Source: Salvia splendens
Taxonomy: Eukaryota > Streptophyta > Magnoliopsida > Lamiales > Lamiaceae
Assembly (NCBI RefSeq): GCF_004379255.2
Contig: NC_056039.1
Span: forward strand, 30,951,883 to 31,015,882
Length of the DNA: 64,000 bases
Direction: 5' to 3'
This document shows, piece by piece, positions 1 to 11,611 of the stretch. The translations under genes were made by a program, and so were the position numbers. Position 1 is the first letter of the stretch; every line of letters begins with the position of its first letter. The notes below the pieces were generated by a model, which did no database searches, was not told the DNA's origin, and was given only the letters and a program-made list of their open reading frames with translations.

Positions 1-373
1 CTATCAATGATGGCCGCGTGCGGACAATATTGCTTTTTTTTAAATGGCCATGCTGCTCATATTAAATTGGAATGATCTCCTAAACATATCGGCTCCTTTA
101 CTTTGATTTGAGTAAAATTCTTGACGCATTAATTAAGATACAAGTAACACTCCCATTATTTATTTTTCCAAACAATCTAGGTGTAATACTATACCAAAAA
201 ACAAGAGAGTGAGGCCAATTTTTACCATTTAGAAACAAGACAACTCAAAAAGAAACTTTTTTAAAAAAAATGAATAACCAGTGACCACATTAATGTTACA
301 GTGAGCCCACCCGCACGTGTGAGAGGCCACGTGCGGGGTGCAGTTGAATTATTATTTTAATTTATGTTGTTAC
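1..373. other. Window edge, intron or flank of the GDSL gene
   Basis: AT-rich DNA with no coding signal on either strand. It follows the donor site that closes exon 2 of the GDSL esterase, so it is most likely an intron of that gene. The next exon of the family, which would carry the Asp/His catalytic block, is not seen here. Confidence 0.5.
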
Positions 374-765
374 CTTGAAATAAGCAACAATGGCGAGAAG
401 GTTGTGCTTGTACTCGTCAAGAGGCACGTGCTGAAAGCCGCTGTCTCTGTCGGGTAGCGCGGCATCATTGGCGCCGAAGAAGACCGTGACCGCCAGAGGA
501 GCGTCGCCGGCCGCCGGAAACACTTTGTGGATGACCTTGAGAGCCCATCTGGTGTTGTAACCGATATAGCCTCTCAACACCACATCCGCCTTCAAAAGTC
601 AAAAGTCAAAAGTTAAAACCAACCACAGGCATACATACATATAGGAGTAATAACAAGAGTATTTACCATGCGAGCGAAGTGATGTGCGAGGGAAGCACCC
701 CAGCCGCCGTTGGAGAAGGAGCCTTCGGTGATTGAGTCGCCGAAGAGATAAATCTTGGGCCTCAT
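374..765 (-). CDS. GDSL (SGNH) esterase, At5g45920/CPRD49-like, 5' part
   Basis: Two exons are visible: 765-667 (33 codons) and 589-374 (72 codons), both phase 0, with a GT donor at 666, an AG acceptor at 590 and another GT donor at 373. Exon 1 carries the block I nucleophile motif FGDSITEG; exon 2 carries GYNTRWAL and FFGANDAAL, the block III Gly-x-Asn-Asp region. This matches the small isoamyl-acetate-esterase-like SGNH hydrolases of plants (about 240 residues), which cleave esters; the natural substrate is unknown. The start ATG at 765 opens directly into the conserved MRPKIYLFGDS block. The C-terminal half with the catalytic Asp-x-x-His is not in the window, so I cannot tell whether the gene is whole. 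Confidence in the family is high. Confidence 0.85.
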
Positions 766-1353
766 TTCTCTCTATTCTTACTAATTCCAATGCGCTATTT
801 AAATCTCCCAATGAAACGTTTTCAGCAGTTTCGATTTATTAGAATTCTAGGAAGAGTAACAGTAGGGAATTGAAAACAATTAGGTAACGGGAGTAGATTT
901 AGTTAGACTAGCTTATAGGTTTGGTTCTCTCTGTATTTAAAGGTAAGGGAGTAGAGTAGTAGTATGTGTGGACCGACCGTGTGCTCTTTGCGCATTTCCA
1001 AGGGCTGTATTAAACAAGGTTTCGAAACTGGGTTGATAAGGCCACCCGCACCGCGTCACGCGGGTGGCCCGTATTCCATCACGGAGTGACGGGACGGCGG
1101 CGTGACGCGTTGCAGCGCCCCAGCCCGTCCCCAGCCCGTTCTGCGTTCCGTCACGGCGTGACGAGTGGCGAGACGTCTCGCCACGCGCCGAGGCGACGTG
1201 GCGCGCCCCGGCGCCGTGCGTGACTCCTACTCGCCGGCCCACTGACGCAATAAATCATTTTTTTTAAATTCGAATTAAATTTAAAAAATTTAAAAATTAA
1301 AAACGGTAATATTACCGTTTGTAGCCGTTTTCCATTTTTTTTTTGTTTTTTAC

Positions 1354-1362
1354 TCTATAAAT
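1354..1362 (+). promoter_or_regulatory. TATA box of H1 ORF1
   Basis: CTATAAATA about 100 bp upstream of the ATG at 1461, followed by a CT-rich leader. The same layout is seen in the related elements at 4806-6454 and 24097-25995. Confidence 0.5.
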
Positions 1363-1460
1363 ACTCCTAATTCTTCTTCATTTCACACACAACTACACAT
1401 CTATTCTTCTCAAATCATATCCATTTCCTCTCCAATTTTCATCTAACATCTCATCACAAA

Positions 1461-2593
1461 ATGTTCGGCGACGGAAACTCCGGTGATGGTGGCTCCGGCG
1501 GGTGGGATCTCAACGCGTCGGCGACTGGGGGAGCATGTACAACACATTGAGTGGTTCCTGTTCGTTGACGCCGGGCACCCGTCAACGCCGGGGGTACCAA
1601 CCACCAATTTTGACGTGGATGCATACGCCCGTCCCTCCGCCCTGCGGTATTCGCAGGGATTATCCCAGATTCGGGAGGATTATTCCGTTGAACCCACTCC
1701 GGAAGAAGGCCGAGGCGGAGGAGGAGGCCGAGACGGTGGAAGCTCCAGGGCGGAGGCGGGCGAGGAGGAGGAGGATCTAGGCCGGCATCCGTACGGCCCC
1801 AAAGAAACGCTGGCAGTGTAAAACGCTTGGATCAGCGTCTCGTACGATCCCATCGTAGGGAATCAACAACCCCGGAAGTGCTTCTGGGAAAAGGTCACCG
1901 AGGCCTACCACCAGATTAAGCCGAAGGGGTCCCGCCGCTGCACATATAAGATGCTCCGCGCTCACTTTGACCGAGTCAACAGAGAGGTCAAACGATTCTG
2001 CGCCATCCACAAGAATGAAGCGCCCATTACCAAAGCGGAGCCACGGAAGTCGACATTCTGAGGTCGGCTTTGCGGGTCTACTACGACGACACCGACAAAC
2101 AATTCAAATATGTCAATGTTTGGGAGGTCGTCAAGGACGAGGAAAGGTGGGCCGGCGGTGTGCAGTCCGGCACGGGCTCGACCTCGAAGCGCACGAAGCA
2201 CACGGTGAGTGGCCAATACTCGTCTGGTGAGGGCGGTTCGGGCAGCGGACCACAAGAGTTTGCCTCGCAGGAGGTTGAGACCCAGGCAGACGATGCTGGG
2301 GGTTCCTCCCGTGGGCGCCGTCAGCCGCAAGGGAGAAATGCGGCGAAGGCGGCTAGAGGGAGGAGGGGCCGAGCCGAATCAAGCCAGGCGGGCTCGGGCT
2401 CGGGGGGACCCCCCAACTCCCTTATGGCCATGTACATGACCGCCACAATGGGGACACTTCCCGCATGACGTTCGCCCAATACCAAGCCTGGCTTAACGGA
2501 ATTACGTTTATGGCAGCACAACTTGGCATTCCGCCTCCTCACGGCTTCAGTGCACCTCCACCGCCTTCAGGGGATGATTCGCCGGCGGAGTAG
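1461..2593 (+). pseudogene. Harbinger ORF1 (Myb/SANT-like), broken
   Basis: The reading frame from the ATG at 1461 stops within about 30 codons, and later pieces sit in different frames. Recognisable blocks include the Myb-like segment around 1825-2010 (AWISVSYDPIVGNQQ, then a Trp-containing helix and IKPKGSRRCTYK) and a Ser/Gly/Arg-rich C-terminal part around 2200-2400. In plant databases this family is often named glutathione S-transferase T3-like or NAM-associated; in autonomous Harbinger elements ORF1 is a DNA-binding partner of the transposase. Frameshifts and a TAA near 1819 show decay. Function is inferred from the family. Confidence 0.75.
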
Positions 2594-3330
2594 TTTTTTT
2601 TATTTTCTATAAAATTGTATTTAAATTATGTCATTTTTATTTTTTTTGGATTTTAATTATGTCTTTTTTATTTTTTTGAATTTTAAGTTGTATTTTTATT
2701 TTATGTCGTAATTTTATTTTATTTTTAATGAAGTGTGTTTTTTTAATTGAATTTGATTGGAAATAAAAATAAAAAAATGAAATTGAATGAATAGTAATTT
2801 AAGGGCCGGTTAATGGATGGAGGGTTGCAGGTTCCGTCTCTTAGTTAAGGGATGGAGTAAAAAAATATAGTGAGGCCCGCGAATAGTAATTTAAGGGACG
2901 GTTTAGTGACAGCGTTGTGGATGGCCTAAGAAATCGGCCAAATTTCTGAAATACTACACCCCATGTACAATTCAAGATAAACTCACTTTCTTTCTTTTTT
3001 TCATCCCAATCAAGATTATCCTTTTTATCTAGAAAATTAATAATACTGACTATATTTCATTATCTTTTCTTTCTTTTATTTTATTTCATCTCTAATATTT
3101 GTAAGGATAAATTATCTTAAAAATCATTAAAAAAATATTTCTTACTTTTATTAATCTCTTATACTTTTAAATAGTCAACAACCTTTCTTTCTTACTTTAA
3201 AATCCCAACAATCTTTTATCCCTCTCTTAAATTCTTAAAAACTGAACCGACGAAGCTACATGTTCATGTTTTAATCGATCAGACCGGGTGAACTACTGGT
3301 CGAACCTGTTATATTGTTACAAATATATAT

Positions 3331-3530
3331 TCCCTCCGTCCCAAAAAATATGAAATGTTTTGTTTCCGGCATAGGATTTTGTGTAGTGTGTTTTATGAGT
3401 TAATGAAGAAAGAATAAAATAAGAAAGAGAAAAAAATAGAGATAATGTTGTTTTCATTTTAGGAAATATATCATTTTTAATGGGACAACCCGAAAAGGAA
3501 AACGTTTCATTTTTAATATGACAGTAGGAG
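3331..3530. mobile_element. Stowaway-like MITE remnant
   Basis: It begins TCCCTCCGTCCC, the common Stowaway terminus of this window, and ends in a decayed GTAGGAG before TA. Internal arms containing ATGAAATGTTTTG and AACGTTTCAT pair with each other. No coding capacity. Confidence 0.55.
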
Positions 3531-4263
3531 TATTAAATAATATATAAAATATATGCAATTTAATATATGATAACATAAACTTCATGTATCACAAAATACA
3601 TTAAACCTTTTATCTTATAAATATAAACCTTTTTATTTTCAAGAAATCTTTTTGGTGGAGTGGTAGATATGTTGGCTAGTTGACCCGGAGGCTCTAAGTT
3701 CTACCCCTACTAATCAGCCTCAAATTTTAAATAATTTTGAAAATATTTTAAAAATCGGAAAAAATGGTTTTTGGTTTCTGGTCAGACCGACCTGATTCGA
3801 CGGTCCACAACAGCCTGCTAGGCTAACGATTTTATATGGTCAACCAGACTGGAATACATGTCGGTTCGTGGTTGGATCGATCAGTTTGATTAGTTGGGTC
3901 CGACTTTTAAAATATTGAAAATAAGTGTATTGAAAATCTTGTGTCGTGTCAAGAAGAGGTAATTTTTTCCTAGGACGGATGGATTAATTGTTCAAACCAA
4001 TCCAAATCATGTGTAATAATAATGATAAAAACATGTAATAATAATGTTAAGTAAGTTTTACAATTAATTAAAGAGTGAACTAAATATAAGTAGTCCTTTA
4101 AGATTATACAGTTAAATCATTTCACTTTTGGCAAAAACTTTTCTCTCTTATTTCTTCTTCTACTTTATTCTCTCCAATATAAACTTTAACATATCAATTT
4201 CTTAAATTCTATTCTAAAAAATACACTTTAACGGATTTAGATTCATTTTGATTCAAAATAGTA

Positions 4264-4579
4264 CTCTTTTTGTTCCACGTTAATAAAGTCGTATTCTTTT
4301 TATGACGTTCCAATATAATATAGTCATTTCTATAATTGGCTTAAAGCAATACACTCTCTCATATTTTATCCTTTTCGTTACTTTATTCTATTCATTTTTC
4401 GTATTTTATCTTCTCTTTTACTTTATCATCTCTATTATATTAAATATTTATTTATCAATCTTTGTGAGAAAAGACTTACATCTATAACATTTATTATCTC
4501 TATTATATTAAATATTTATTTATCAATCTTTGTGAGAAAATACTTACATCTATAATATGGAAATATGGAATGGAGGAAG
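4264..4579. mobile_element. Stowaway-like MITE with internal tandem duplication
   Basis: The ends CTCTTTTTGTTCC and GGAATGGAGGAAG are imperfect inverted repeats flanked by TA. A 68-bp segment is duplicated in tandem (starts at 4430 and 4498), so the element is longer than its relatives. Confidence 0.55.
4430..4565. repeat. Two tandem copies of a 68-bp unit
   Basis: The unit starts CTCTATTATATTAAATATTT and recurs 68 bases later with only a few changes. It lies inside the MITE at 4264-4579. Confidence 0.85.
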
Positions 4580-4805
4580 TAGTTTAAAAGTGAAAAAAGG
4601 CGCATATGTGATTATATCGTTAGTTTAAGAGCTATTGACGATAATATGGGCTGCGTGTGGGCAACTTAATAGTTTTGAATCATTTACAAAAGTCAGTCTT
4701 CAATAAATTATGTTTATGAGGTTTAGAAATATTAAAATTGCAAACACCACCCCAAAAAAATAAATAATAAATAAATAAAAGAAAAAGGTGGAATATAGAC
4801 CATTA

Positions 4806-6454
4806 GAGCATCCTCATCTGTGCTCTTGCTAACGAGCACAGATGTGGGCCCGGATCCACTTTTATTACTTTGTTACTCCTTGCTCTTAGGCAAGAGCACA
4901 ACACCCACATTCGTGCTCTTCTGCAAGAACAAGCTCAAGGGTCCCACCATTCTATTATTCAATTTAAATAAAAACATTTCCACAAAATTAAAATGCATTA
5001 AAAATACCCGGAATAATATTACAAATTACAAAAAAATAAAAATTACATAATTAAAATTCTAAAAATTAAAAATTATATAATTAAAATCTTAAAAATTAAA
5101 AATTACATAATTAAACACCTAAAAAATAAAAATTACATAATTAAAGGCTAAAATACCCCCCACCAATTCTACCCCCAATGTTCTTTGGAGACTCCGTATC
5201 ATTGTCACATGCGATCGAAGTTGCTCGGGGGTCATATTTGACCTATCGGCCAAATTGAGTTGGGCCAAAACCCCCCACAACGAGTTGGTGGGGGGTTGAG
5301 GTGGCACAAAGGGCGCAGGAGCGGGGGCGGATGGAGTCGCGGCGCGATGGTGGTTGACCGTCGACTTCTTCCTTCCTTGCGGCCGGCGTTGGGAACTACT
5401 CGGGCCGGCGTCGGGGCTACCCAAGTTAGCTCCGACAAACTGGGTGGACACCTCATTGGAGTCGTCGTCGGATAGAGATACCGACCTCTACCGTTTGCCG
5501 GAGGAGCTAGAGGAGGATGCTACGCCTCCCCTATACTTCGCCAACGCGGCACTGATGATGTCGACCTCGCTTCGGCCGCTCCCCGCCGACCGCTCTCTTG
5601 GAACTTTTGGATTTATTCGTTTGCTCTGTATATGACATTGCGCACCATACTCTTGTTGCGCTCGATTGTTCCAGTCGGTCGGTTTTCATTGTACCGGCGA
5701 CAGATGCGCCACCAAAAATGGTCCCCGGATTTGTTCGTGTCAATCTCCGGATCATCAGAGATAGACAAAAATGCTTTGAATAATTGCTCCATCTCCCCCG
5801 GAGTGTACGGGGTGCGGACACCACGAGTTGGAAGAGTAGGAGTTTGAGAGCCGTCGCTCCCTCCCGCTCTAGGTACGGGTGGTTCGGTTGCCCACCCGTA
5901 TTGTCCATCGGGGGCATCTTGGTCGTCGACCGGGTAAGGCCGCTAGCCACCCGGAGCTTGCGAACTTTGGGTTTGAGGAGGGGCCGAAAATTCCGTTTCC
6001 GGACTAGGAAATGGTTGTGAACCGAACCATTCGTGGTTCCAACCGTGGGAGCCGGATGGGTGATCGCCGGAGCTGGACATTTTTTTGTTAAGAGTGAAAG
6101 AGAGATTGAGAATTGTAAGAATGGAAATGAGAGAATTTAGATGAGAATTGTGTAGTGTAATGTGAAATTTTTTGTGTGGAAGTAGGGGTATTTATAGATG
6201 AAAATGTGTATTTTTTGGGAAAAAAATTGAAAAATAAATTAAAAGTGGGGAGAAAACGGATATAATTTTTTGGGAAGTGGGAAAATATTATTTTTATTTT
6301 TAATCGGATTTTTTAATTAAAATCCATTTAAAAAAATTAAATTCCAACGAATTTGTTGTTGGCCAATCAGGAGCCGCCACGTCAGCTGCTCGCTGGCACG
6401 GACGTGTAGCGCAGCGGCGAGTAGCGTTCCACCGCGCTGTTGGGACGGACGGAC
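4806..6454 (-). mobile_element. Harbinger-type element H2, ORF1 only
   Basis: The left end is GAGCATCC after TTA (4803-4805). The right end is not clean: GGACGGACGGAC is followed by TTA at 6455-6457, so the right boundary is approximate. It carries one ORF1 on the minus strand and no transposase. The first 100 bases hold inverted copies of GTGCTCTTGC / GCAAGAGCAC, an extended subterminal hairpin. A shorter relative lies at 13945-15030. Confidence 0.65.
5119..6080 (-). pseudogene. Harbinger ORF1 (Myb/SANT-like), broken
   Basis: The ATG at 6080 follows a CT-rich leader and a TATA box (CTATAAATA, 6197-6189). The reading frame can be followed as MSSSGDHPSGSHGWNH, then YTPGEMEQLFKAFLSISDD with a Trp-Trp-x-x-Ile-Cys motif typical of the Myb/SANT-like ORF1, then a basic Gln/Pro-rich tail. 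In-frame stops interrupt it (for example near 5945, 5625 and 5495). Coding similarity to the element at 13945-15030 is clear. It is a decayed copy and probably not translated whole. Confidence 0.7.
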
Positions 6455-6457
6455 TTA

Positions 6458-7056
6458 ACTGAATACTACTCATTTCAATTATATTCCATGCCTGGTCGAA
6501 GCCCATTGGGCCTAAACTGTCTTTTTTGTAATCGTACAATATTTTATGGTGACCCCACCCACTTGCTAGTTGCATATGTGAAGTATTGGTCAAGAAGAAA
6601 TTATTAAACAAATACGATACCAGAGGTGGTTCTCCACGCCATTAATAGTAATAGTATACCATCTCTTTTTTAAGGTAAAGTGCAAAAATAAAGCTCACCA
6701 TTTGATATTAGTAGTATCTAGTATTTCATTTATTAATGCATGACAGAAACTTAGAGACATAACCTCGGAATGGCAAAAGCAGCAGTCGGTAGTATTAAAC
6801 CACCTGCGCTTATTGGATACCAAAAAAAGTAACGCCTCTTGTTTTCGGAGATTCCTTGCTAATCCACCACTATTTTCCGTATTTTATAATCCATAAAGCA
6901 TCATTATTCACCCAATTAGTTGTAAACAAACATAAATATTTCCATCGTCGCCTCCTTGGCGACAACGGACAAACAATACCGTCAACACAAAATTCCACAC
7001 TGCATCTTCTCCTCACACACTGCCCACAGTGTTTCGCTTCCATCATAGCTCCCCAC
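6458..7056. other. Upstream region of pyruvate decarboxylase
   Basis: No gene. An AAACCA hexamer, the core of the anaerobic response element of plant fermentation genes, occurs at 6797-6802, and AAACAAA at about 6924. Both are short words that occur by chance, so hypoxic control is only suggested. Confidence 0.4.
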
Positions 7057-7065
7057 CTATAAATA
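7057..7065 (+). promoter_or_regulatory. TATA box of pyruvate decarboxylase
   Basis: CTATAAATA lies 42 bases upstream of the ATG at 7107. It shows that the in-frame ATG at 7029 is promoter sequence and not the translation start. Confidence 0.7.
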
Positions 7066-7106
7066 CTCCCCTCAACTTTGCCAATCCAATCACAAACAGA
7101 TCAAAA

Positions 7107-9220
7107 ATGAATTCCAGCAACGCGATTAGCCCCGCCGCCCCATCCGCCGCCGCTTCATCCGGGACTCTAGGCCGACACCTGGCGCGGCGGCTGGTCCAGA
7201 TAGGCGCGACGGACGTCTTCTCCGTCCCGGGCGACTTCAACCTCTCCCTCCTCGACCACCTCATAGACGAGCCCGGCCTCAACCTGATCGGCTGCTGCAA
7301 CGAGCTCAACGCCGGGTACGCCGCCGACGGCTATGCCCGGGCAAAAGGAGTCGGCGCCTGCGCCGTCACCTTCACCGTGGGCGGCCTCAGCGTGCTCAAC
7401 GCCATCGCCGGGGCCTACAGCGAGAACTTGCCTGTCATCTGCATCGTCGGCGGCCCCAACTCCAACGATTACGGAACGAATCGGATCCTGCACCACACCA
7501 TCGGCCTGCCGGATTTCACCCAGGAGCTGCGCTGTTTTCAGACCGTCACTTGTTTCCAGGCGGTGGTTAATAATTTGGATGATGCGCATGAGCTGATTGA
7601 TACCGCGATTTCGACTGCTTTGAAAGAGAGTAAGCCTGTGTATATAAGCATAAGCTGCAATTTGCCTGCCATCCCTCATCCTACTTTTTCCAGAGAGCCT
7701 GTCCCTTTTTTTCTTGCTCCAAAGTAAGTCTTGTCTCATTTTATTTGATTTATGGAGTATTTTTCTTGATTGTTCTGTTTATGTCAACACTGCTGCTGTT
7801 ATGGGAATATAGTGTCTTCTGTTTGTCTCATTTTTGTTGATTTCTACAGGGTTAGCAATCAGCTTGGTCTTGAAGCAGCAGTGGAAGCAACGGCTGAGTT
7901 TCTGAACAAAGCAGTCAAGCCAGTGATAATAGGAGGTCCAAAGCTAAGGTTTTCAAAGGCGCAAAAGGCTTTTGTTGAACTCGCAGATGCTTGTGGCTAT
8001 CCAATAGCCGTGATGCCCTCGGGCAAGGGACTCGTCCCGGAGAGTCATCCGCACTTCATAGGCACCTACTGGGGAGCGGTGAGCACCACCTTCTGTGGCG
8101 AGATTGTGGAATCGGCTGATGCGTACATCTTCCTCGGCCCTATCTTCAACGACTACAGCTCAGTTGGCTACTCTCTGCTGATCAAGAAGGAGAAAGCCGT
8201 GATCGTGCAGCCCAACCGCGTGACCATAGGCAACGGCCCTTCCTTCGGATGGGTCTTCATGACTGATTTCCTTACCGCATTGGCCAAGAGGCTGAAGAGA
8301 AACGCCACGGCTATGGAGAACTACCGCAGGATATATGTCCCTCCCGGCATTGCTTTGAGGCGCGACAACGACGAGCCGTTGAGGGTTAACATCCTCTTCA
8401 AGCACATACAGGTAAGAAACATTAACACTACTAATTAGTTGAAGTAGCAATCCTTGACATTCAATCACTGAATTGCATAACAGGAAATGCTGAGTGGCAG
8501 TAGTGCAGTGATCTCAGAGACAGGGGATTCATGGTTCAACTGTCAGAAGCTTCGTCTCCCGGAAAATTGTGGGTACGAGTTTCAGATGCAGTATGGATCG
8601 ATCGGGTGGTCAGTTGGTGCAACTCTTGGGTATGCGCAGGCTGCTAGCGATAAGCGCGTCATTGCCTGCATAGGCGATGGAAGTTTCCAGGTGAAGTGTT
8701 TGTTAATGAAGCATGAATGCGTAGGAAAAAGATCATTAACTAAGCTATTGTGCCACCACACCACAGGTGACAGCTCAAGATATATCCACCATGATAAGAT
8801 GTGGGCAGAAGAGCATCATATTCCTAATCAACAACGGAGGATACACGATTGAAGTCGAGATACACGATGGGCCGTACAATGTGATCAAGAACTGGGACTA
8901 CACAGGCTTGGTGGATGCTATTCACAATGGAGAAGGAAAATGCTGGACTGCAAAGGTAGTCAGTCAATCACACATACATACATACATACATGATCATTGT
9001 GAATTAGAGTGGTTGTGTTGTGTGTCTAACATGTTGTTGCTGGGAGTAGGTGAAAACGGAGGATGAGTTGGTGGAAGCGATAGCAACGGCGACAGGGACG
9101 CACAAGGAGTCGTTGTGTTTCATTGAAGTGTTTGTTCACAAGGATGACACAAGCAAAGAGCTGCTGGAATGGGGATCTCGTGTCTCTGCTGCTAATAGTC
9201 GACCTCCCAATCCTCAATAA
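7107..9220 (+). CDS. PDC: Pyruvate decarboxylase
   Basis: Thiamine-diphosphate enzyme that converts pyruvate to acetaldehyde and CO2 in the cytosol, the first step of ethanol fermentation under low oxygen. Five exons: 7107-7723, 7850-8411, 8484-8690, 8767-8955 and 9050-9220, all with GT-AG borders and compatible phases, give 581 residues, the usual plant length. Visible features are the catalytic Glu in [16 protein letters not shown] (residues about 65-80), the active-site His pair in ILHHTIG (about 130), and the cofactor motif GDGSFQ (spanning exons 3-4) through [11 protein letters not shown]. The protein ends RPPNPQ, then TAA. The ATG at 7107 was chosen because a TATA box lies between it and the upstream in-frame ATG at 7029. 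No disabling change is seen. Confidence 0.96.
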
Positions 9221-9850
9221 CTGATGCAATGGACTAAATTAAAATCTGCTTGCTTCTATTACTACTCTCATACTCTTTATGTGCGTGTCGTTTTTATAAT
9301 GAAGAAGTTATTTGGGAATATTGCATTCTGGAGTAATATATAATAAGCAATTGATGTTTTTAAAATTAATTTTCTATTTAAGTGAAATGATAACCATATA
9401 GTACTCTCATACTCACTTCACTCACATTTTATTATAAAATCAATATAAAAAAGTGGCTCTCATATTCCACTAATTTTTTCAACCAACTTTTCTTCACATT
9501 TCTTAAAACTCGTGCCCGGTCAAAGAGTGACAATTAATCGAGGACGGAGGGAGTAAATGTCAATATATTTCTTATCACTTACTTTACTCTCCCTTATTTA
9601 TTCTCTCTTCATCTCTGTACTTTTATCTTTTTCCTACTTTATTCTTCCTTTAATTAACTCACTTAACACAAAATTTTTTAATCTCTATACAGATAAAAAT
9701 GTCTTCATTACTATGGAACAAACTATGGAACAAAGGGAGTAAGAAAAAAAAATCATAAATGGCATGTCAACGCCAATAACTTTTTGAAATAAATTAGTCT
9801 TTTAAAATCAAATGCATATAAAAATATTCGTGATTGGAAGATAGTTCTAC
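9221..9850. other. 3' flank of pyruvate decarboxylase with MITE debris
   Basis: No gene. A Stowaway-type right end (GGACGGAGGGAG before TA) finishes at 9553, and a second partial one (GGAACAAAGGGAG) finishes near 9740. Their left ends are too decayed to place. Confidence 0.5.
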
Positions 9851-11337
9851 TTAGGCATGCACACGGTTCATAAACAACCGGTTCCGGGTAGAATTCAGAC
9901 AATCATATGACGAATTCCATCTATGAGACACATCCATGGTAAAATTCGTATATCTTACCTTCTTTTGATGGCAATACTTCTTCCAAGCTTTGCCAATAAA
10001 CGACTTTTGATGGATTAATCTAACTGCAGTTCTAATAGGACTAACATGCTTTTGCCATAATTCAAGCGCATCTTGTACATATAAATTCAAAATATGACAT
10101 ATGCATCTTTGATGAAAATACTTACCACCAATAACCGGAGCACAAGCCGCAATCAAGTCATTGATACTTACAGTGTTAGCAGTTGCATTATCAAAACCAA
10201 CAGAAAATATCTTATTGCATAATTGAAATTCATTCAAAACCTGAATAATTAAAGAAGCAATTTCGGGTGCAGTGTGTGGTGTCTCAAATTCTCTAAAACC
10301 AATCAAACGTTTGTTCAAAGTCCAACTATTGTCCACAAAGTGAACTGTAATGCCCATGTATGAATGTCTATTAAAAGAATCAGTCCATACATCTTAGCAA
10401 ATGTTCACTTTGTGTCCCAAGTTGAGTAAATAACGTGATAATTCAACTTTTTTCTCCAAACATTGTCGAACGGTAGATCGTTGAACGGTTATTCGACCTA
10501 CTCTTTTGACAGCTACGTTCAAACCATTTTGCATAGTAACCTCAAATTTTTCGTCATCATAAACATTAAAATGAAAATGCTTCATTGCAGCTCATCTAGT
10601 CATAACGTCATCAAAATTTTTAGGATCATATTTAAAAAGAGGCGTACCTGACGAACCTGAGCCACCGAGCTGGAAGTTTAGTTAGGTTTGGGTAGCGGCA
10701 GTGCCACATTCTACCGGATGCTTTGTCACCAAATGACGACGGAGGGTGCCATATCCCTCACCACTCGTAAATTTGTAGACTTTATCACAATAGTTACAAT
10801 ATGCATGAAACGCCGATGTCTCTTCTTGAGAGAGCGGATCATTAGGACTTGGAATTACCACCGGGCCTTCTTGTAGTGTTAACAAAAATATCAGATTTCA
10901 ATGCTTTTTTAGTGGGTGGAGGGGGAGGCATGTCCTCATTTCCTTCGGTGCTAGACGGAATACGAGAATGAGATCTATCATCATTGTTGTCCGAGTCCGA
11001 TGATATAGCAACGTCGTACTCGTCATCTTGTTGTTGGGAACTACCACCCCCACCTTGATGCATTTGAGGTTTTAATTAGGAACACAAAAAAAAATAGGAA
11101 CACAAAAAAAAAATTTAAAAACTCAATCTTATGAAATTATGAATTGTAAAAATAATTTTATTTTTTAGAACTTACTTGCATGCGTTCAGTCGCCACTCGG
11201 GAAACCTTTTCCATAACTTTTCAACGACTAGGTCGCTTTGATTTTTGGGGACAACTACTTTGATTTCGGAAAATTCCTTTGCCCCGATCACCACGCCCCG
11301 GTCCACCAAGAGAAGAAGACATAATGCAAAATGAAAG
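9851..11337 (-). pseudogene. hAT transposase (BED finger, RICESLEEPER-like), truncated
   Basis: Read from about 11321 on the minus strand: a short basic N-terminus, an acidic Ser/Asp-rich segment, a BED-type zinc finger (CNYCDKVYKF followed by LRRHLVTKH, about 10700-10820), then the RNase H-like core with GITVHFVD, FSVGFDNATANT and RCICHILNLYVQD. The frame is broken between the finger and the core, a stop follows GHKVNIC at about 10395, and the C-terminal hATC dimerisation domain is missing past 9855. An upstream TATA box (CTATAAATA) lies near 11510. It could not give an active transposase. Confidence 0.8.
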
Positions 11338-11611
11338 TAGTATGGAATATGGAGTATTGAATAAATGGTAGATTACGAACAACAACAAATATAGTAGTAA
11401 ACAACTTAAACAATTGGAGAGAATAGAGAAATTGAGATTGAGAAGGAAATCCTTGTTAACACAAGAATGGGGTGAGTAAAAATGATGGGGGAAGTAGGGT
11501 ATTTATAGGAGTAAAATTGGAAGAAATTAAAAAAAATCTAATTTGGGCCGGTTTACTGCCTGAACCGGCGGTTTCGGACTGAACCGACGGTTCAGTCCAC
11601 GGTTTCTGAAT

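Larger units (their letters stand above)
1040..2926 (+). mobile_element. Harbinger-type element H1, ORF1 only
   Basis: The ends are inverted: GGCCACCCGCACCGCGTCAC at the left and GGCC at the right closing a matching TGACAGCGTTGTGGATGGCC. A 3-bp TAA duplication flanks it (1037-1039 and 2927-2929), as expected for PIF/Harbinger. The 1,887-bp element holds a degenerate ORF1 and an AT-rich 3' tail, and no DDE transposase. The 3' tail closely matches that of the element at 36954-37606, so both belong to one family. Confidence 0.85.
2930..4802. other. AT-rich intergenic DNA with old repeats
   Basis: No gene is seen. It contains two Stowaway-like remnants (listed separately), a 68-bp tandem duplication, and an unclassified repeat at about 3241-3925 rich in GACC/GGTC words. 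Inside that repeat, at about 3652-3706, a box A-like TGGTGGAGTGGTAG and a box B-like AGTTCTACCCC are spaced like a tRNA internal promoter. Confidence 0.6.

Noticed and set aside
7029..7106. Longer N-terminus for pyruvate decarboxylase from an upstream in-frame ATG
   Set aside because: A TATA box at 7057-7065 lies inside that extension, and plant homologues begin near the chosen start.
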